Positions 6,810 to 14,943 of a DNA stretch of 64,000 nt are shown here, piece after piece. Source of the DNA: Cryomorphaceae bacterium. Lineage in GTDB: Bacteria > Bacteroidota > Bacteroidia > Flavobacteriales > Flavobacteriaceae. The notes under the pieces are model-generated. The model was given only the letters and a program-made list of their open reading frames with translations, was not told the DNA's origin and did not search any database. Position 1 is the stretch's first letter, and each line of letters begins with the position of its first letter. The position numbers and the translations under genes are program-made. The DNA lies in contig QOPV01000005.1 in NCBI GenBank assembly GCA_003331265.1, positions 1 through 64,000 of the forward strand, read 5' to 3'.

Positions 6810-8009
6810 ATGAAAATAAAATTTGAAAAATTAATTAAAAGCGAATATTTTAGATTTATTCTTGCTTTTGGAATTATTAAAAAAGTAATTATTATTTTGT
6901 TAATACTTTCTCCACATTTGACTTTTAGTCAAAGTTATTATCTTTATGTAGCATCAGAGTCGGAAGATACCGTCTCTCTTTTAAAATTTGATAAAAATCA
7001 AATTGAAGAGATTGAGAGAATATCTGTTGGGACATTTCCAACTGAAATTGAGGGTCCTCACGGAATAACAGTTGATCCCAACGGGAAGTATTGGTATTTA
7101 TCTTTAGCTCACGGTAATCCCTTTGGAAAATTAATAAAATACTCCACTAAAACTAACAAAGTTGTGGACGAAACTACTTTAGGTCTTTTTCCTGCATCAA
7201 TGCAAATTTCGACAATAACTGGATTTTTATATTGTGTTAATTTTAATTTACATGGAACTATGGCTCCATCAAACGTTTCAGTAGTTGATCCTGAAACCAT
7301 GACAGAAATTACTAAAATCACTACTGGATCTATGCCTCATGGATCTAGAATTTCCCCTGATGGATTGTATCAATATTCTGTTGCAATGATGTCTGGTGAA
7401 CTCTTTGAAATTGATGCATTAGGTCTAAAGGTAAATAGAGTTTTAGATCTTGAAAATAAAATGATGAAGAATAAAAAAATGAGCCATAAGATGATGGACA
7501 TGGATAAAAAAATGGATAATATGAAGATGAATAAAGATAAAATGAAATCTATGCAAAACATGAAGCATTCTATGGTTAAACCCACTTGGGTTATACCACA
7601 TCCAAATTTAAAGTTAGCCTACATTGCAGGAAATGGCTCTAATGAAATTATAGAAGTTGATCTTGAAAACTGGGAAGTGTCGGATAGATTTAAAACCGGA
7701 AAAGGACCCTACAACTTAGAAATATCACCAAACGGAGAATTATTAATAGGAACAATAAAAAGTGAAGGTAAAACAGCTATATGGGGACTTAAAGATAAAA
7801 AACTATTAAGCCTTTTAAAAAACACCACAAGTATATCTCATGGAATTGCCATATCATCAGATAGTAAATATGCATTTATATCCTCAGAGGGAATAGGTGG
7901 TGAACCTGGAATTGTTGATGTAATAAGCTTAGAAACTTTCAAATTAATTAGTTCTGTTGAAGTTGGCAAACAAGCTGGTGGTATCGCTTTCTGGAAAAAA
8001 GAAATTTAA
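6810..8009 (+). CDS. YncE/YVTN-type secreted beta-propeller with Met-rich insertion
   Basis: The 399-residue product has an N-terminal hydrophobic segment (about 22-38, ending TFSQ) that serves as a signal peptide or anchor. It is followed by YVTN/YncE-like propeller blades with the recurring pattern PHGITVDPNGKYWYLSL, PHGSRISPDGLYQYSV and GPYNLEISPNGELLIG. Between two blades, at about residues 214-255, lies a low-complexity stretch with roughly 14 Met plus many Lys, Asp and His (e.g. KMSHKMMDMDKKMDNMK). Met/His-rich segments bind Cu(I) or Ag(I) in several exported proteins; metal binding here is inference. The ATG at 6810 was chosen because the ATG at 6777 overlaps the previous gene and weakens the signal. 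Confidence 0.75.
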   Translation: MKIKFEKLIKSEYFRFILAFGIIKKVIIILLILSPHLTFSQSYYLYVASESEDTVSLLKFDKNQIEEIERISVGTFPTEIEGPHGITVDPNGKYWYLSLAHGNPFGKLIKYSTKTNKVVDETTLGLFPASMQISTITGFLYCVNFNLHGTMAPSNVSVVDPETMTEITKITTGSMPHGSRISPDGLYQYSVAMMSGELFEIDALGLKVNRVLDLENKMMKNKKMSHKMMDMDKKMDNMKMNKDKMKSMQNMKHSMVKPTWVIPHPNLKLAYIAGNGSNEIIEVDLENWEVSDRFKTGKGPYNLEISPNGELLIGTIKSEGKTAIWGLKDKKLLSLLKNTTSISHGIAISSDSKYAFISSEGIGGEPGIVDVISLETFKLISSVEVGKQAGGIAFWKKEI

Positions 8010-8050
8010 ACTTATAAAAAAATAGTTTTTTTTAAAAATATAACATAAAA

Positions 8051-8076
8051 AAACCCTCTTGCTAAAAAGAGGGTTT
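8051..8076. terminator. Bidirectional terminator between convergent genes
   Basis: A perfect 10-bp stem (AAACCCTCTT / AAGAGGGTTT) with a 6-nt loop lies between the plus-strand gene ending at 8009 and the minus-strand gene ending at 8118. On the minus strand it is followed by a run of 7 T. On the plus strand the tail is shorter, so it probably works best for the minus-strand transcript. Confidence 0.8.
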
Positions 8077-8117
8077 ATTATGAAAAAATTAATTTTCTAA
8101 AAATATATTTGAATGAC

Positions 8118-8621
8118 TTATTCGATCAAACCTAGTTGTTTCATAAAGGAATAGTTATCAAAAAAATCTTCTTCTTGTAACACTTTACTATCTTTCATTT
8201 TAACAATAGTAGTTCCAGAAAGATTTAATGTTTTATTAGTAGCTGGAATTCCAAAAAAATCTCCATCATGAGTCCCTTTAAAATTCCAATGTTTTACTAA
8301 ATTATCACCATTGCCAAATGCATTAATTATAGAAAACTCTCCATCAGAAAATCCGTTTATATAATTAGCATAATATGCTTTAAAATCATCAAGACCTGTT
8401 ACATTTCCAGATGAAGTAACAACTGTTACATCATCATGAAAATTTTCACTTGTTATAAGTTCAATGTTTTTCTCAGAAAAGGCGCTTTCCCATACAGAAA
8501 CATACATTTCTACATTAGTTTCAACATATTGTTTATCAGCTTTTAGCTGATTTAATTCTTCTGTGTTTTGTGCACAACTAATAAAAAGCAATGCAACAAC
8601 TATTGTTAATATTTTATTCAT
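8118..8621 (-). CDS. SnoaL-like (NTF2 fold) lipoprotein
   Basis: The 167-residue product has a short signal with lipobox LFISC (Cys about 16), then a helix (EELNQLKADKQYVETNVEMY) and one NTF2-like domain over about residues 38-160. Visible features are WESAFSEKNIELI, an ADG-like turn (TSSGNVTGLDDFKAYYANY) and the NLVKHWNFKGTHDGDFFG strand typical of SnoaL/DUF4440 proteins. No enzyme activity can be assigned. It lies 35 nt downstream of the esterase at 8657-9544 and probably shares its transcript. Confidence 0.75.
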   Translation of the reverse strand: MNKILTIVVALLFISCAQNTEELNQLKADKQYVETNVEMYVSVWESAFSEKNIELITSENFHDDVTVVTSSGNVTGLDDFKAYYANYINGFSDGEFSIINAFGNGDNLVKHWNFKGTHDGDFFGIPATNKTLNLSGTTIVKMKDSKVLQEEDFFDNYSFMKQLGLIE

Positions 8622-8656
8622 TTTGTTTTTTTGAAGTTAGAATTAAATATAATAAA

Positions 8657-9544
8657 TTAATTTCTTAATCCATCAATATCATATTTTGATACAAAATCCC
8701 ATATTAATTGTCCTGTATTTTTACCATCAAAATCGTTATTAAACCAAACATGTTCACCGCCAATAATTTTATAATGTTCAACAGAAACACTATTGTCACC
8801 ATTTTCGTATTTGTATCTTGTTATTGAAGTGCCGTTATCATTAATATTACTTATTATTGGATTAGTATCAGTATTATTAAAATTTACCCAAAAGTTAAGA
8901 ACAGATTCTACAGAATTGTAAACCCCGCCCCCGTCATAGTGATCGGTTGTACCATGTAATTTTATCAAGGGGATTGAGTGAGAAGGACTACATTCGGTTT
9001 GAAGCATGTATCCTGAAACTGAACCAATAGCAGATATTAAACCGCTCTTGTAACAAGCCAAAGCATAACTCATCATACCGCCATTAGAATAACCAACGGC
9101 ATAAACTCGTTTTAAATCAATTAAATTTTCAGAGGATAATTTATTAATTAAAGCTTCAATAAAACCCAAATCATCAACATCACTTTTATTATCACCTCCG
9201 TTCAGGGCAGCATTCCAATGAGGAGAACCGTCCAAATCGGTGCCTTGAGGATATACTAAAATGAAATTCTCAGAATCAGCAGTAGATCTCATGTTTGAAT
9301 ATGACATATAATCACCAGCCTGTCCACCAAATCCATGAAAATTTAATAGTAGTGGTAATTTTGAATTACCGTCATAGCCTTGAGGAGTATAAATAATATA
9401 TTTCCTTTCTAAACCATTATGGTTGATAGTTTCAATAGGCCCATCATAAGAGTTACCATCCTTATCATAACCATCTTTTTCAAATTCATCGTTAGAACAT
9501 GAAATAAATAGTGTTAACAATGAAATAACTAAAATATTTTTCAT
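8657..9544 (-). CDS. PHB-depolymerase-like esterase lipoprotein (LpqC-type)
   Basis: The 295-residue product has a lipobox (LFISC, Cys about 16) followed by an alpha/beta-hydrolase domain of the LpqC / polyhydroxybutyrate-depolymerase / feruloyl-esterase group. Visible motifs are the oxyanion region LPLLLNFHGFGG, the nucleophile elbow GYSNGGM (Ser at about 151), the acid loop LHGTTDHYDGGG, and the His region GGEHVWFN. The acyl or polymer substrate cannot be read from sequence. A related lipoprotein lies at 17669-18553. It is transcribed away from the alkaline phosphatase at 9644. Confidence 0.8.
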   Translation of the reverse strand: MKNILVISLLTLFISCSNDEFEKDGYDKDGNSYDGPIETINHNGLERKYIIYTPQGYDGNSKLPLLLNFHGFGGQAGDYMSYSNMRSTADSENFILVYPQGTDLDGSPHWNAALNGGDNKSDVDDLGFIEALINKLSSENLIDLKRVYAVGYSNGGMMSYALACYKSGLISAIGSVSGYMLQTECSPSHSIPLIKLHGTTDHYDGGGVYNSVESVLNFWVNFNNTDTNPIISNINDNGTSITRYKYENGDNSVSVEHYKIIGGEHVWFNNDFDGKNTGQLIWDFVSKYDIDGLRN

Positions 9545-9643
9545 TTTAAAATGATTTAATTTATAGCAAACAAAATTAATGCCAAAAAATTAATTTCGAT
9601 ATAAAAATTAATAAATAATATATTTAATCTGTAAATTTATAAA

Positions 9644-10696
9644 ATGAATATAAATTCAATTTTTAAAAGCTGTTTACTTTTACAATTAATATTTATTAAT
9701 TATAGCTGGTCTCAAAATAAATCTCCAAATATTATCCTCATGATTGGAGATGGTATGGGTCTAACTCAAATTAGTTCTGGAATGTATGCTAACGGAAATT
9801 CAACTGCTCTTGAGGAATTTCAATACATAGGATTATCAAAAACAAATTCATCTAATAGCCTAGTTACAGATTCTGCAGCAAGTGGAACTGCTATGGCGAC
9901 TGGTGTTAAAACTCTAAATAAAGTTCTTGGAATTGACTCTAAAAATGTTTCAAAAAAATCTATTTTAGAAATTTGTCAGGATAAAGGTTATAGGACAGGA
10001 CTTATTGCTACCTCATCGATAGTTCATGCCACTCCTGCTTCATTTTATGCAAAAGAAATAAGTAGATATAATTATGAAAATATAGCCTTTCAATTTAGTA
10101 ATCATTCTGTTGATTTATTTGTTGGAGGGGGGAGCAAGTATTTTACAGCAAGAAAAGATAAAAAAAACTTGTTAAAAGAAATGTTGGATTACGATTTAGT
10201 TAGATCAATAAGAGAATTTGAAAAAAGTAACGCTTCTAAAATTGGATTTTTCACATATTTTGATGAACCTCCATCGATTATCAATGGTAGATCTCCTAAT
10301 CTTGATAGAATTACAACTATAGCAATAAATAAACTTTCATCAAAAGACTCTCCTTTTTTCATAATGATTGAAGGATCTCAAATTGATTGGGGAGGTCATG
10401 GAAATGACAGTAATATGGTGATTTCAGAATTTAAAGACTTTAACTCCGCCATTAAAGTGGCATTAGAATTTGCAAAATCTGATAAAAACACTTTAGTTGT
10501 TGTAACTGCTGATCATGAAACAGGTGGCATGTCCTTAAATGGAGGTAAAATAAATAGAGTTTTCAATACCTTTAATACTAAAGGACATACTGCAACTATG
10601 GTACCTGTTTTTAGTTATGGGTTAAATTCTAATTTATTTAAGGGAATTTATGAAAACACAGAGATATTTGAAAAATTAAAAAAAACTATTGAATAA
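9644..10696 (+). CDS. phoA: Alkaline phosphatase (PhoA family), secreted
   Basis: The 350-residue product hydrolyses phosphate monoesters outside the cytoplasm. It has a signal peptide (about 1-23, ending SWSQ) and the family motifs IILMIGDGMG (metal Asp about 35), VTDSAASGTAMATG (nucleophile Ser about 76), MIEGSQIDWGGHGND (metal and His ligands) and VVTADHETGG. The length is short for the family (E. coli PhoA is about 470 aa), with the peripheral crown region reduced. It faces the esterase gene across a 99-bp divergent region and converges with the gene at 10699. No Pho box could be recognised. Confidence 0.88.
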   Translation: MNINSIFKSCLLLQLIFINYSWSQNKSPNIILMIGDGMGLTQISSGMYANGNSTALEEFQYIGLSKTNSSNSLVTDSAASGTAMATGVKTLNKVLGIDSKNVSKKSILEICQDKGYRTGLIATSSIVHATPASFYAKEISRYNYENIAFQFSNHSVDLFVGGGSKYFTARKDKKNLLKEMLDYDLVRSIREFEKSNASKIGFFTYFDEPPSIINGRSPNLDRITTIAINKLSSKDSPFFIMIEGSQIDWGGHGNDSNMVISEFKDFNSAIKVALEFAKSDKNTLVVVTADHETGGMSLNGGKINRVFNTFNTKGHTATMVPVFSYGLNSNLFKGIYENTEIFEKLKKTIE

Positions 10697-10698
10697 CT

Positions 10699-11718
10699 TT
10701 ATTTGGTTCTTGCTTTATCTAAAATTGAATTCTTAAATTTATTATCATCTTCAATAATTTCAAAAAAATCTTCCATAAATTCATACATCTTATCAAACTC
10801 ATATTCATTATCAAATTCTGATTTAAAAGAATTAACAAGTGAAACAATATCTGTTTTAGAATCAATAAATTCTTTTCTTACACTATTCATCAGCAGATCA
10901 TCTCTTTTGAAACCTCTGTAAACTCTTTCAGTCAAAGAACTTAAACCTAAAGTTGGATTTCCAAATCCATAACTAGGATCAACCCATCCTGTCATATCAA
11001 AATCATAAGGTAAGGGAAGAAACTCCTTAGATGTATACAAAAGTTTTCCGTTATGTTGAAAAGAAACAGAAAAATCTGTATTACCAATTAAATATTGAAA
11101 AAATGCATGTCTTACAGAGGTTAAACCTCTCATAGCCATTGGATGAATAAATTGCTCCACTACTCTACCATCAAATCTTTTTGCCAACCTACTGTCATCT
11201 TCTATTAAAAAACCTTTGAGAAAAAAAGTTTTTGATTTTTTACCTTTTGGTTCAGTAAAATCAACATCTACCCTTCTAGTTTTAAAATGATATGGAGAGA
11301 TTAATTCATATATTTTATATGCAATATATTCTTGAAGAATGTTATCGTTTTTTTCGTTTTCAGTTCTGCATGGCAAAACCAATTTGAGAGATTTATTTCC
11401 ATTAAAAACAGTATTTTTAGTTTGACTTTTTTTAATTTTCATTTTTATAGGTGGGAAATAACACTTAGCTCTTCTAAAATTACCTCTAGCTCTTAGAGAA
11501 ACAGGAATTGTATTCCACTTCTCCTCGTTAAAAAAATTAAGATTAGTTTCAATTAAAGTAGAATCATTAGTCTTCTTCTTCATGTCTTTGTTTGAATAAT
11601 TTAATTTAATTTTCATTGGGGTTTGATCCTCATAAAGAAGGTCAGAACTTAAAGCTTTTTGGGCTTGAGCAAATGAACAAATAAATAAAATCAAGATTAA
11701 AATAGCTTGTTTCTTCAT
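10699..11718 (-). CDS. Secreted protein, weakly CotH-kinase-like (339 aa)
   Basis: I do not recognise a named family with confidence. The product has a clear signal peptide (ending FAQAQ). The middle contains VSLRARGNFRRAKCYFPPIK and later FLPLPYDFDMTGWVDPSYG; the order RGN…, extended basic strand, YDFD loosely recalls CotH-type protein kinases (RGNSS…, DWD/YDFD). The C-terminal 60 residues are acidic and helical. Conserved Cys (KCYF, LPCRTE) could form a disulphide. It converges with alkaline phosphatase with 2 bases between stops. Confidence 0.5.
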   Translation of the reverse strand: MKKQAILILILFICSFAQAQKALSSDLLYEDQTPMKIKLNYSNKDMKKKTNDSTLIETNLNFFNEEKWNTIPVSLRARGNFRRAKCYFPPIKMKIKKSQTKNTVFNGNKSLKLVLPCRTENEKNDNILQEYIAYKIYELISPYHFKTRRVDVDFTEPKGKKSKTFFLKGFLIEDDSRLAKRFDGRVVEQFIHPMAMRGLTSVRHAFFQYLIGNTDFSVSFQHNGKLLYTSKEFLPLPYDFDMTGWVDPSYGFGNPTLGLSSLTERVYRGFKRDDLLMNSVRKEFIDSKTDIVSLVNSFKSEFDNEYEFDKMYEFMEDFFEIIEDDNKFKNSILDKARTK

Positions 11719-11760
11719 ATATTAGATTTAATTTTAGTGTAATTTAATGTTTTTTTTACA

Positions 11761-12498
11761 ATGTCTAGATACTTAATAATACTAAATTTTAGAACTTTAT
11801 TTGCTTTATCAATTTCATTCTTTACTCCATTTATAGCATATAGATACGATATTATTTATGATATTGATTTGACTTTAATTAGCATCGCTATTATATTCCC
11901 TCTCGTATTTGCAATCAGAGGAGCATTTAGAAGAAGAGAAAAAGCATTAGAACATTTAAGTTTATATAGAGCTAGCTTAAAGACAGTCGAAAATATTATT
12001 TCTTCCTCTAAACTAGAATCTCACGATGTAAAAAAAGGAATTGAGTTAATAAATAATTCTAATACAGGATTATTTGATTTTTTAAGTATTTCTGATAGCT
12101 CGACTGAAATCCACGACAACAATATTAATCAGATATATGAGTTTTTAAAAACTAAAAAAAATGTTATGGGAGGAGGGACTGTACAAAAAGCTATTAGGTT
12201 TTTAAAAGATACAGTTGATAGTGCTGATAACTTAGTTGGAATTCACAGACATAGAACGCCAATTAGTTTAAAAGCTTACTGTCTAATTTTTGTATACATA
12301 TTTCCTCTAGTTTATACACCAACTATTATTTATAAAATAGGAGTAGAAAACCCATATTTTTTAACTTATTTTGTGGTTATTTTAAGTGAATTTATTTTAA
12401 TTTCGTTATATAATATTCAAGATCAAATGGAATATCCTTTTGACAGAGAGGGGCTTGATGATATCAATTTAAATGATTTTAAGATGACTAGAAAATGA
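11761..12498 (+). CDS. Integral membrane protein, unknown function (245 aa)
   Basis: Hydrophobic segments lie at about 5-26 and 36-54, followed by a cytoplasmic helical region (about 58-175) starting with a basic stretch (IRGAFRRREKALEHLS), and then two more spans at about 176-197 and 200-220. This two-plus-two layout with a central helical domain resembles bestrophin-like or DUF4239-type proteins, but no diagnostic motif was seen. It is a single gene between convergent neighbours. Confidence 0.5.
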   Translation: MSRYLIILNFRTLFALSISFFTPFIAYRYDIIYDIDLTLISIAIIFPLVFAIRGAFRRREKALEHLSLYRASLKTVENIISSSKLESHDVKKGIELINNSNTGLFDFLSISDSSTEIHDNNINQIYEFLKTKKNVMGGGTVQKAIRFLKDTVDSADNLVGIHRHRTPISLKAYCLIFVYIFPLVYTPTIIYKIGVENPYFLTYFVVILSEFILISLYNIQDQMEYPFDREGLDDINLNDFKMTRK

Positions 12499-12520
12499 TT
12501 TTTTATTTTATATCAAAAAA

Positions 12521-13306
12521 CTACAATTCTTTTATTTTTATTTCTCTAAACTCAACAGGATGACCTTCTGATTGTAACGAGATATACCCATCTTTAAGTG
12601 GGGATCCTATGTTTTTTAAATAATTTTTTGGGACCTTGTTTCCACCTACTCTAATATTAGAATAAGTCAAAACAGTATCATTTTCTACAATATGTTTAAT
12701 TAACTGATTTGAACGTACGATTACTTCGACTTTAACCCAGTCATCACTATGAAAAGTTTTAGAATTAGAACTATTACAGTGTGCTTTAGCTAACTTGTCA
12801 TTTATATCAACGTCGGTACCAGGGGAGCAAATATTAGCAGTAGTTCTATTTCCTTCACCTAAGCCTCCTAAAAGCTGAACCTCTGCACTTACTGGAAAAT
12901 CTTGATCTAATAACATAGTTTTAGGATCCTGACAATGTAACATTATTCCACTATTTTTTACAGACCAAGCTGGAGCACCCTGTAGATGATTTCCACTAAA
13001 CTTATACTCTAAACTTAAATGATAGTTTTTATATTTTTTTTTCATGTAAAAAATGTGTCCAAATTTTTCTTCAAAAGATTGATATTCTTCGTAAGAAACT
13101 TTCAAAACATTACCATCAACCTTAAAAGTATTATTATAGTTTTCCCCAAATTCATGATTTTTAATTTTTATTCCCCAATCACTTAAATCATTTCCATTAA
13201 ATAAGTATTGCCATTCCTTTTCTTCTTTTGGATCAGTAAAACATGACATAAGGACTAAGCTTAATAAAAGAAAAGATGAAATTGTAAATTTTAATATATT
13301 TTCCAT
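12521..13306 (-). CDS. DUF1080 (3-keto-disaccharide hydrolase family) lipoprotein
   Basis: The 261-residue product has a lipobox (LVLMSC, Cys about 22) and a concanavalin-like DUF1080 domain with the diagnostic beginning EWQYLFNGNDLSDW, then HLSLEYKFSG, SGIMLHCQDP, AEVQLLGG and the closing DGYISLQSEGHPVEFREI. Members include 3-keto-glycoside hydrolases, and many are periplasmic glycan-acting proteins. It precedes nothing obvious in the same pathway; the gene upstream on the same strand (13324) is a reductase. Substrate unknown. Confidence 0.85.
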   Translation of the reverse strand: MENILKFTISSFLLLSLVLMSCFTDPKEEKEWQYLFNGNDLSDWGIKIKNHEFGENYNNTFKVDGNVLKVSYEEYQSFEEKFGHIFYMKKKYKNYHLSLEYKFSGNHLQGAPAWSVKNSGIMLHCQDPKTMLLDQDFPVSAEVQLLGGLGEGNRTTANICSPGTDVDINDKLAKAHCNSSNSKTFHSDDWVKVEVIVRSNQLIKHIVENDTVLTYSNIRVGGNKVPKNYLKNIGSPLKDGYISLQSEGHPVEFREIKIKEL

Positions 13307-13323
13307 AATAGTAAAAATAATAT

Positions 13324-14547
13324 TTATTTGTGTGTAAAACTAAAAGTTAATCCTGCATTATTCTGCAGTCTATTTAAAATAGCATCACCCATAGCTATTG
13401 ATGGTGTTATAATTCCTGCAGAATCTGGAAGAGAATCTTTTGCTAAACAAATAGCACTTTCTGCTAACATTTTGGATGTTGATCCATATCCAGGATCCAT
13501 ATCCCCAATTACCTTTGCAATAAAACAGGATCCATCTTCTAATTTGATGTAAAATCTCAAATTAAAAAAACCAGTTTCCCTGTTTTTTTTACTAGGTCCT
13601 TCACCTGGTTTTGGTAAAAAAGTATCAATTACTTTTTTTAATAGTGATTTGGGTTTAGCACTCATTAATAAAGCTAAGGGAATAGCTGAAACATAAGCTT
13701 TTATCATTCCTTTTAATCCTTTTCCATTCAAAGTGGCTTCATCATACATGAAATCTTTTCCATAAGAATAACCTATTAATGCATGACTTCTTCGAACAAT
13801 TTTAGTGTTTATAGCAGCCATAACAAATGGTCCAATCCAATTATTTGACACTTTATCAAAAACTATTTTCCTTAAATCATGTTTATCTAAACCATTTTGC
13901 TCACCAACTGGATTAAGCCCATAAGGGTTAATAACATTTTTAAAAACATCTCTGTCCTTGTAAGCTTCTTTACTTACATTACTTAAACTTGCGTAAGTTC
14001 CTCCGCTTATTCCGCCCTTAACTCCAGCAACTCTCATCATTATATGTTTAGCAGTTTTTTTTAATTTTTGTTGACATTGTTTTTGAATATAATAAACACC
14101 TATATCTGATGGGATAGAATCAAATCCACAAGAGTTTACAATTTTAGTGCCATTTGATTTTGCCTTTTCGTGATATTGATCAATCATTTTTCGAATCCAC
14201 TGAACCTCACCTGCTAAATCACAATAATGAGTTTGGTTCTCAACGCATGATAACACTAAGTTAGATCCATATTTAGCGTAAGGACCAACAGTTGTACAAA
14301 TTACCTTAGTTTTCGACGTAATAGAGTTTAAACTATCTTGATCGTTACTGTCTGCAATTATTATTGGTAAAGAATTGTCGGCTATTTCACTTCTAATTAC
14401 TTCTAGTTTAGAAAAATCCCTTCCGGAAATAGCCCATTTCAAATCTTTATTTACCCCATAATTTTTAAATAAATACTCAGCTACTAATTTTCCTGTAAAA
14501 CCTGAAGCTCCAAAAATTATTATATCATATTCTCTTTTTTGAATCAT
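13324..14547 (-). CDS. Saccharopine-dehydrogenase-like trans-acting enoyl reductase
   Basis: The 407-residue product has an N-terminal Rossmann fold (YDIIIFGASGFTGKLVAEYL), the TVGPYAKYGSNLV and CDLAGEVQWIRKMI motifs, and NSCGFDSIPSDIG, all diagnostic of the trans-acting enoyl reductase group (human SCCPDH, mycobacterial Rv2953-like). These use NAD(P)H; known members reduce lipid or polyketide enoyl groups. A middle hydrophobic stretch (MIKAYVSAIPLALLMSA) may touch membrane. It is not the lysine enzyme; that is at 18689. It starts 12 nt from the stop of the small gene at 14560. Confidence 0.8.
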   Translation of the reverse strand: MIQKREYDIIIFGASGFTGKLVAEYLFKNYGVNKDLKWAISGRDFSKLEVIRSEIADNSLPIIIADSNDQDSLNSITSKTKVICTTVGPYAKYGSNLVLSCVENQTHYCDLAGEVQWIRKMIDQYHEKAKSNGTKIVNSCGFDSIPSDIGVYYIQKQCQQKLKKTAKHIMMRVAGVKGGISGGTYASLSNVSKEAYKDRDVFKNVINPYGLNPVGEQNGLDKHDLRKIVFDKVSNNWIGPFVMAAINTKIVRRSHALIGYSYGKDFMYDEATLNGKGLKGMIKAYVSAIPLALLMSAKPKSLLKKVIDTFLPKPGEGPSKKNRETGFFNLRFYIKLEDGSCFIAKVIGDMDPGYGSTSKMLAESAICLAKDSLPDSAGIITPSIAMGDAILNRLQNNAGLTFSFTHK

Positions 14548-14559
14548 AAAAATTATTAA

Positions 14560-14817
14560 TTAAGAAAAGTAATATATTAGAAATAGTATTAAATAAACCA
14601 AAAGATAAATTCTGTAATAATTTCTAGCCTCAATATATTTTTTATTATTTGGGTGAATATTATAAATCAATCCTTTTATTTCCTTTAAAAATACAGGTTT
14701 GATATTTATTTTCCAGTCATTAGTTTGATAAATAATCTTCCTGAATTTACTTCTAAAATAGGTGCTTGGAAATCCCCAAATAAATAAAACAATTAGTAGT
14801 ATAGTTTTTTGTGACAC
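14560..14817 (-). CDS. Small membrane protein with GTG start (85 aa)
   Basis: No recognised family. A signal or anchor at about 3-19 and a C-terminal hydrophobic segment at about 70-84 flank a basic central part (FRSKFRKIIYQTNDWKINI). The only plausible start is GTG at 14815-14817. It lies between the 33-codon gene at 14836 and the reductase at 13324, all on the same strand and tightly spaced. Confidence 0.5.
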   Translation of the reverse strand: MSQKTILLIVLFIWGFPSTYFRSKFRKIIYQTNDWKINIKPVFLKEIKGLIYNIHPNNKKYIEARNYYRIYLLVYLILFLIYYFS

Positions 14818-14835
14818 TTAAATAAAAGTAATGTA

Positions 14836-14937
14836 TTAAATTTTTTCAATTATAGGAAATAAAGCAAAGCCTAAAACTATTCCTAATATAATAATTATAA
14901 AAACAGCAATGTATTGTTTTAAATTAGATCGATTCAT
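14836..14937 (-). CDS. Tiny single-span membrane protein (33 aa)
   Basis: The frame is MNRSNLKQYIAVFIIIILG followed by IVLGFALFPIIEKI and stop: one transmembrane helix with a short basic N-terminus. It sits in the 126-base space between the PNGase F gene and the GTG-start gene, starting 7 nt after the PNGase F stop. The clean N-in helix supports a real gene, but no homologue is known to me. Confidence 0.45.
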   Translation of the reverse strand: MNRSNLKQYIAVFIIIILGIVLGFALFPIIEKI

Positions 14938-14943
14938 TTTTTT

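Noticed and set aside
13324-14547. Saccharopine dehydrogenase for lysine metabolism
   Set aside because: The NSCGFDSIPSD and CDLAGEVQWI motifs place it with trans-acting enoyl reductases; the lysine-type enzyme is at 18689.
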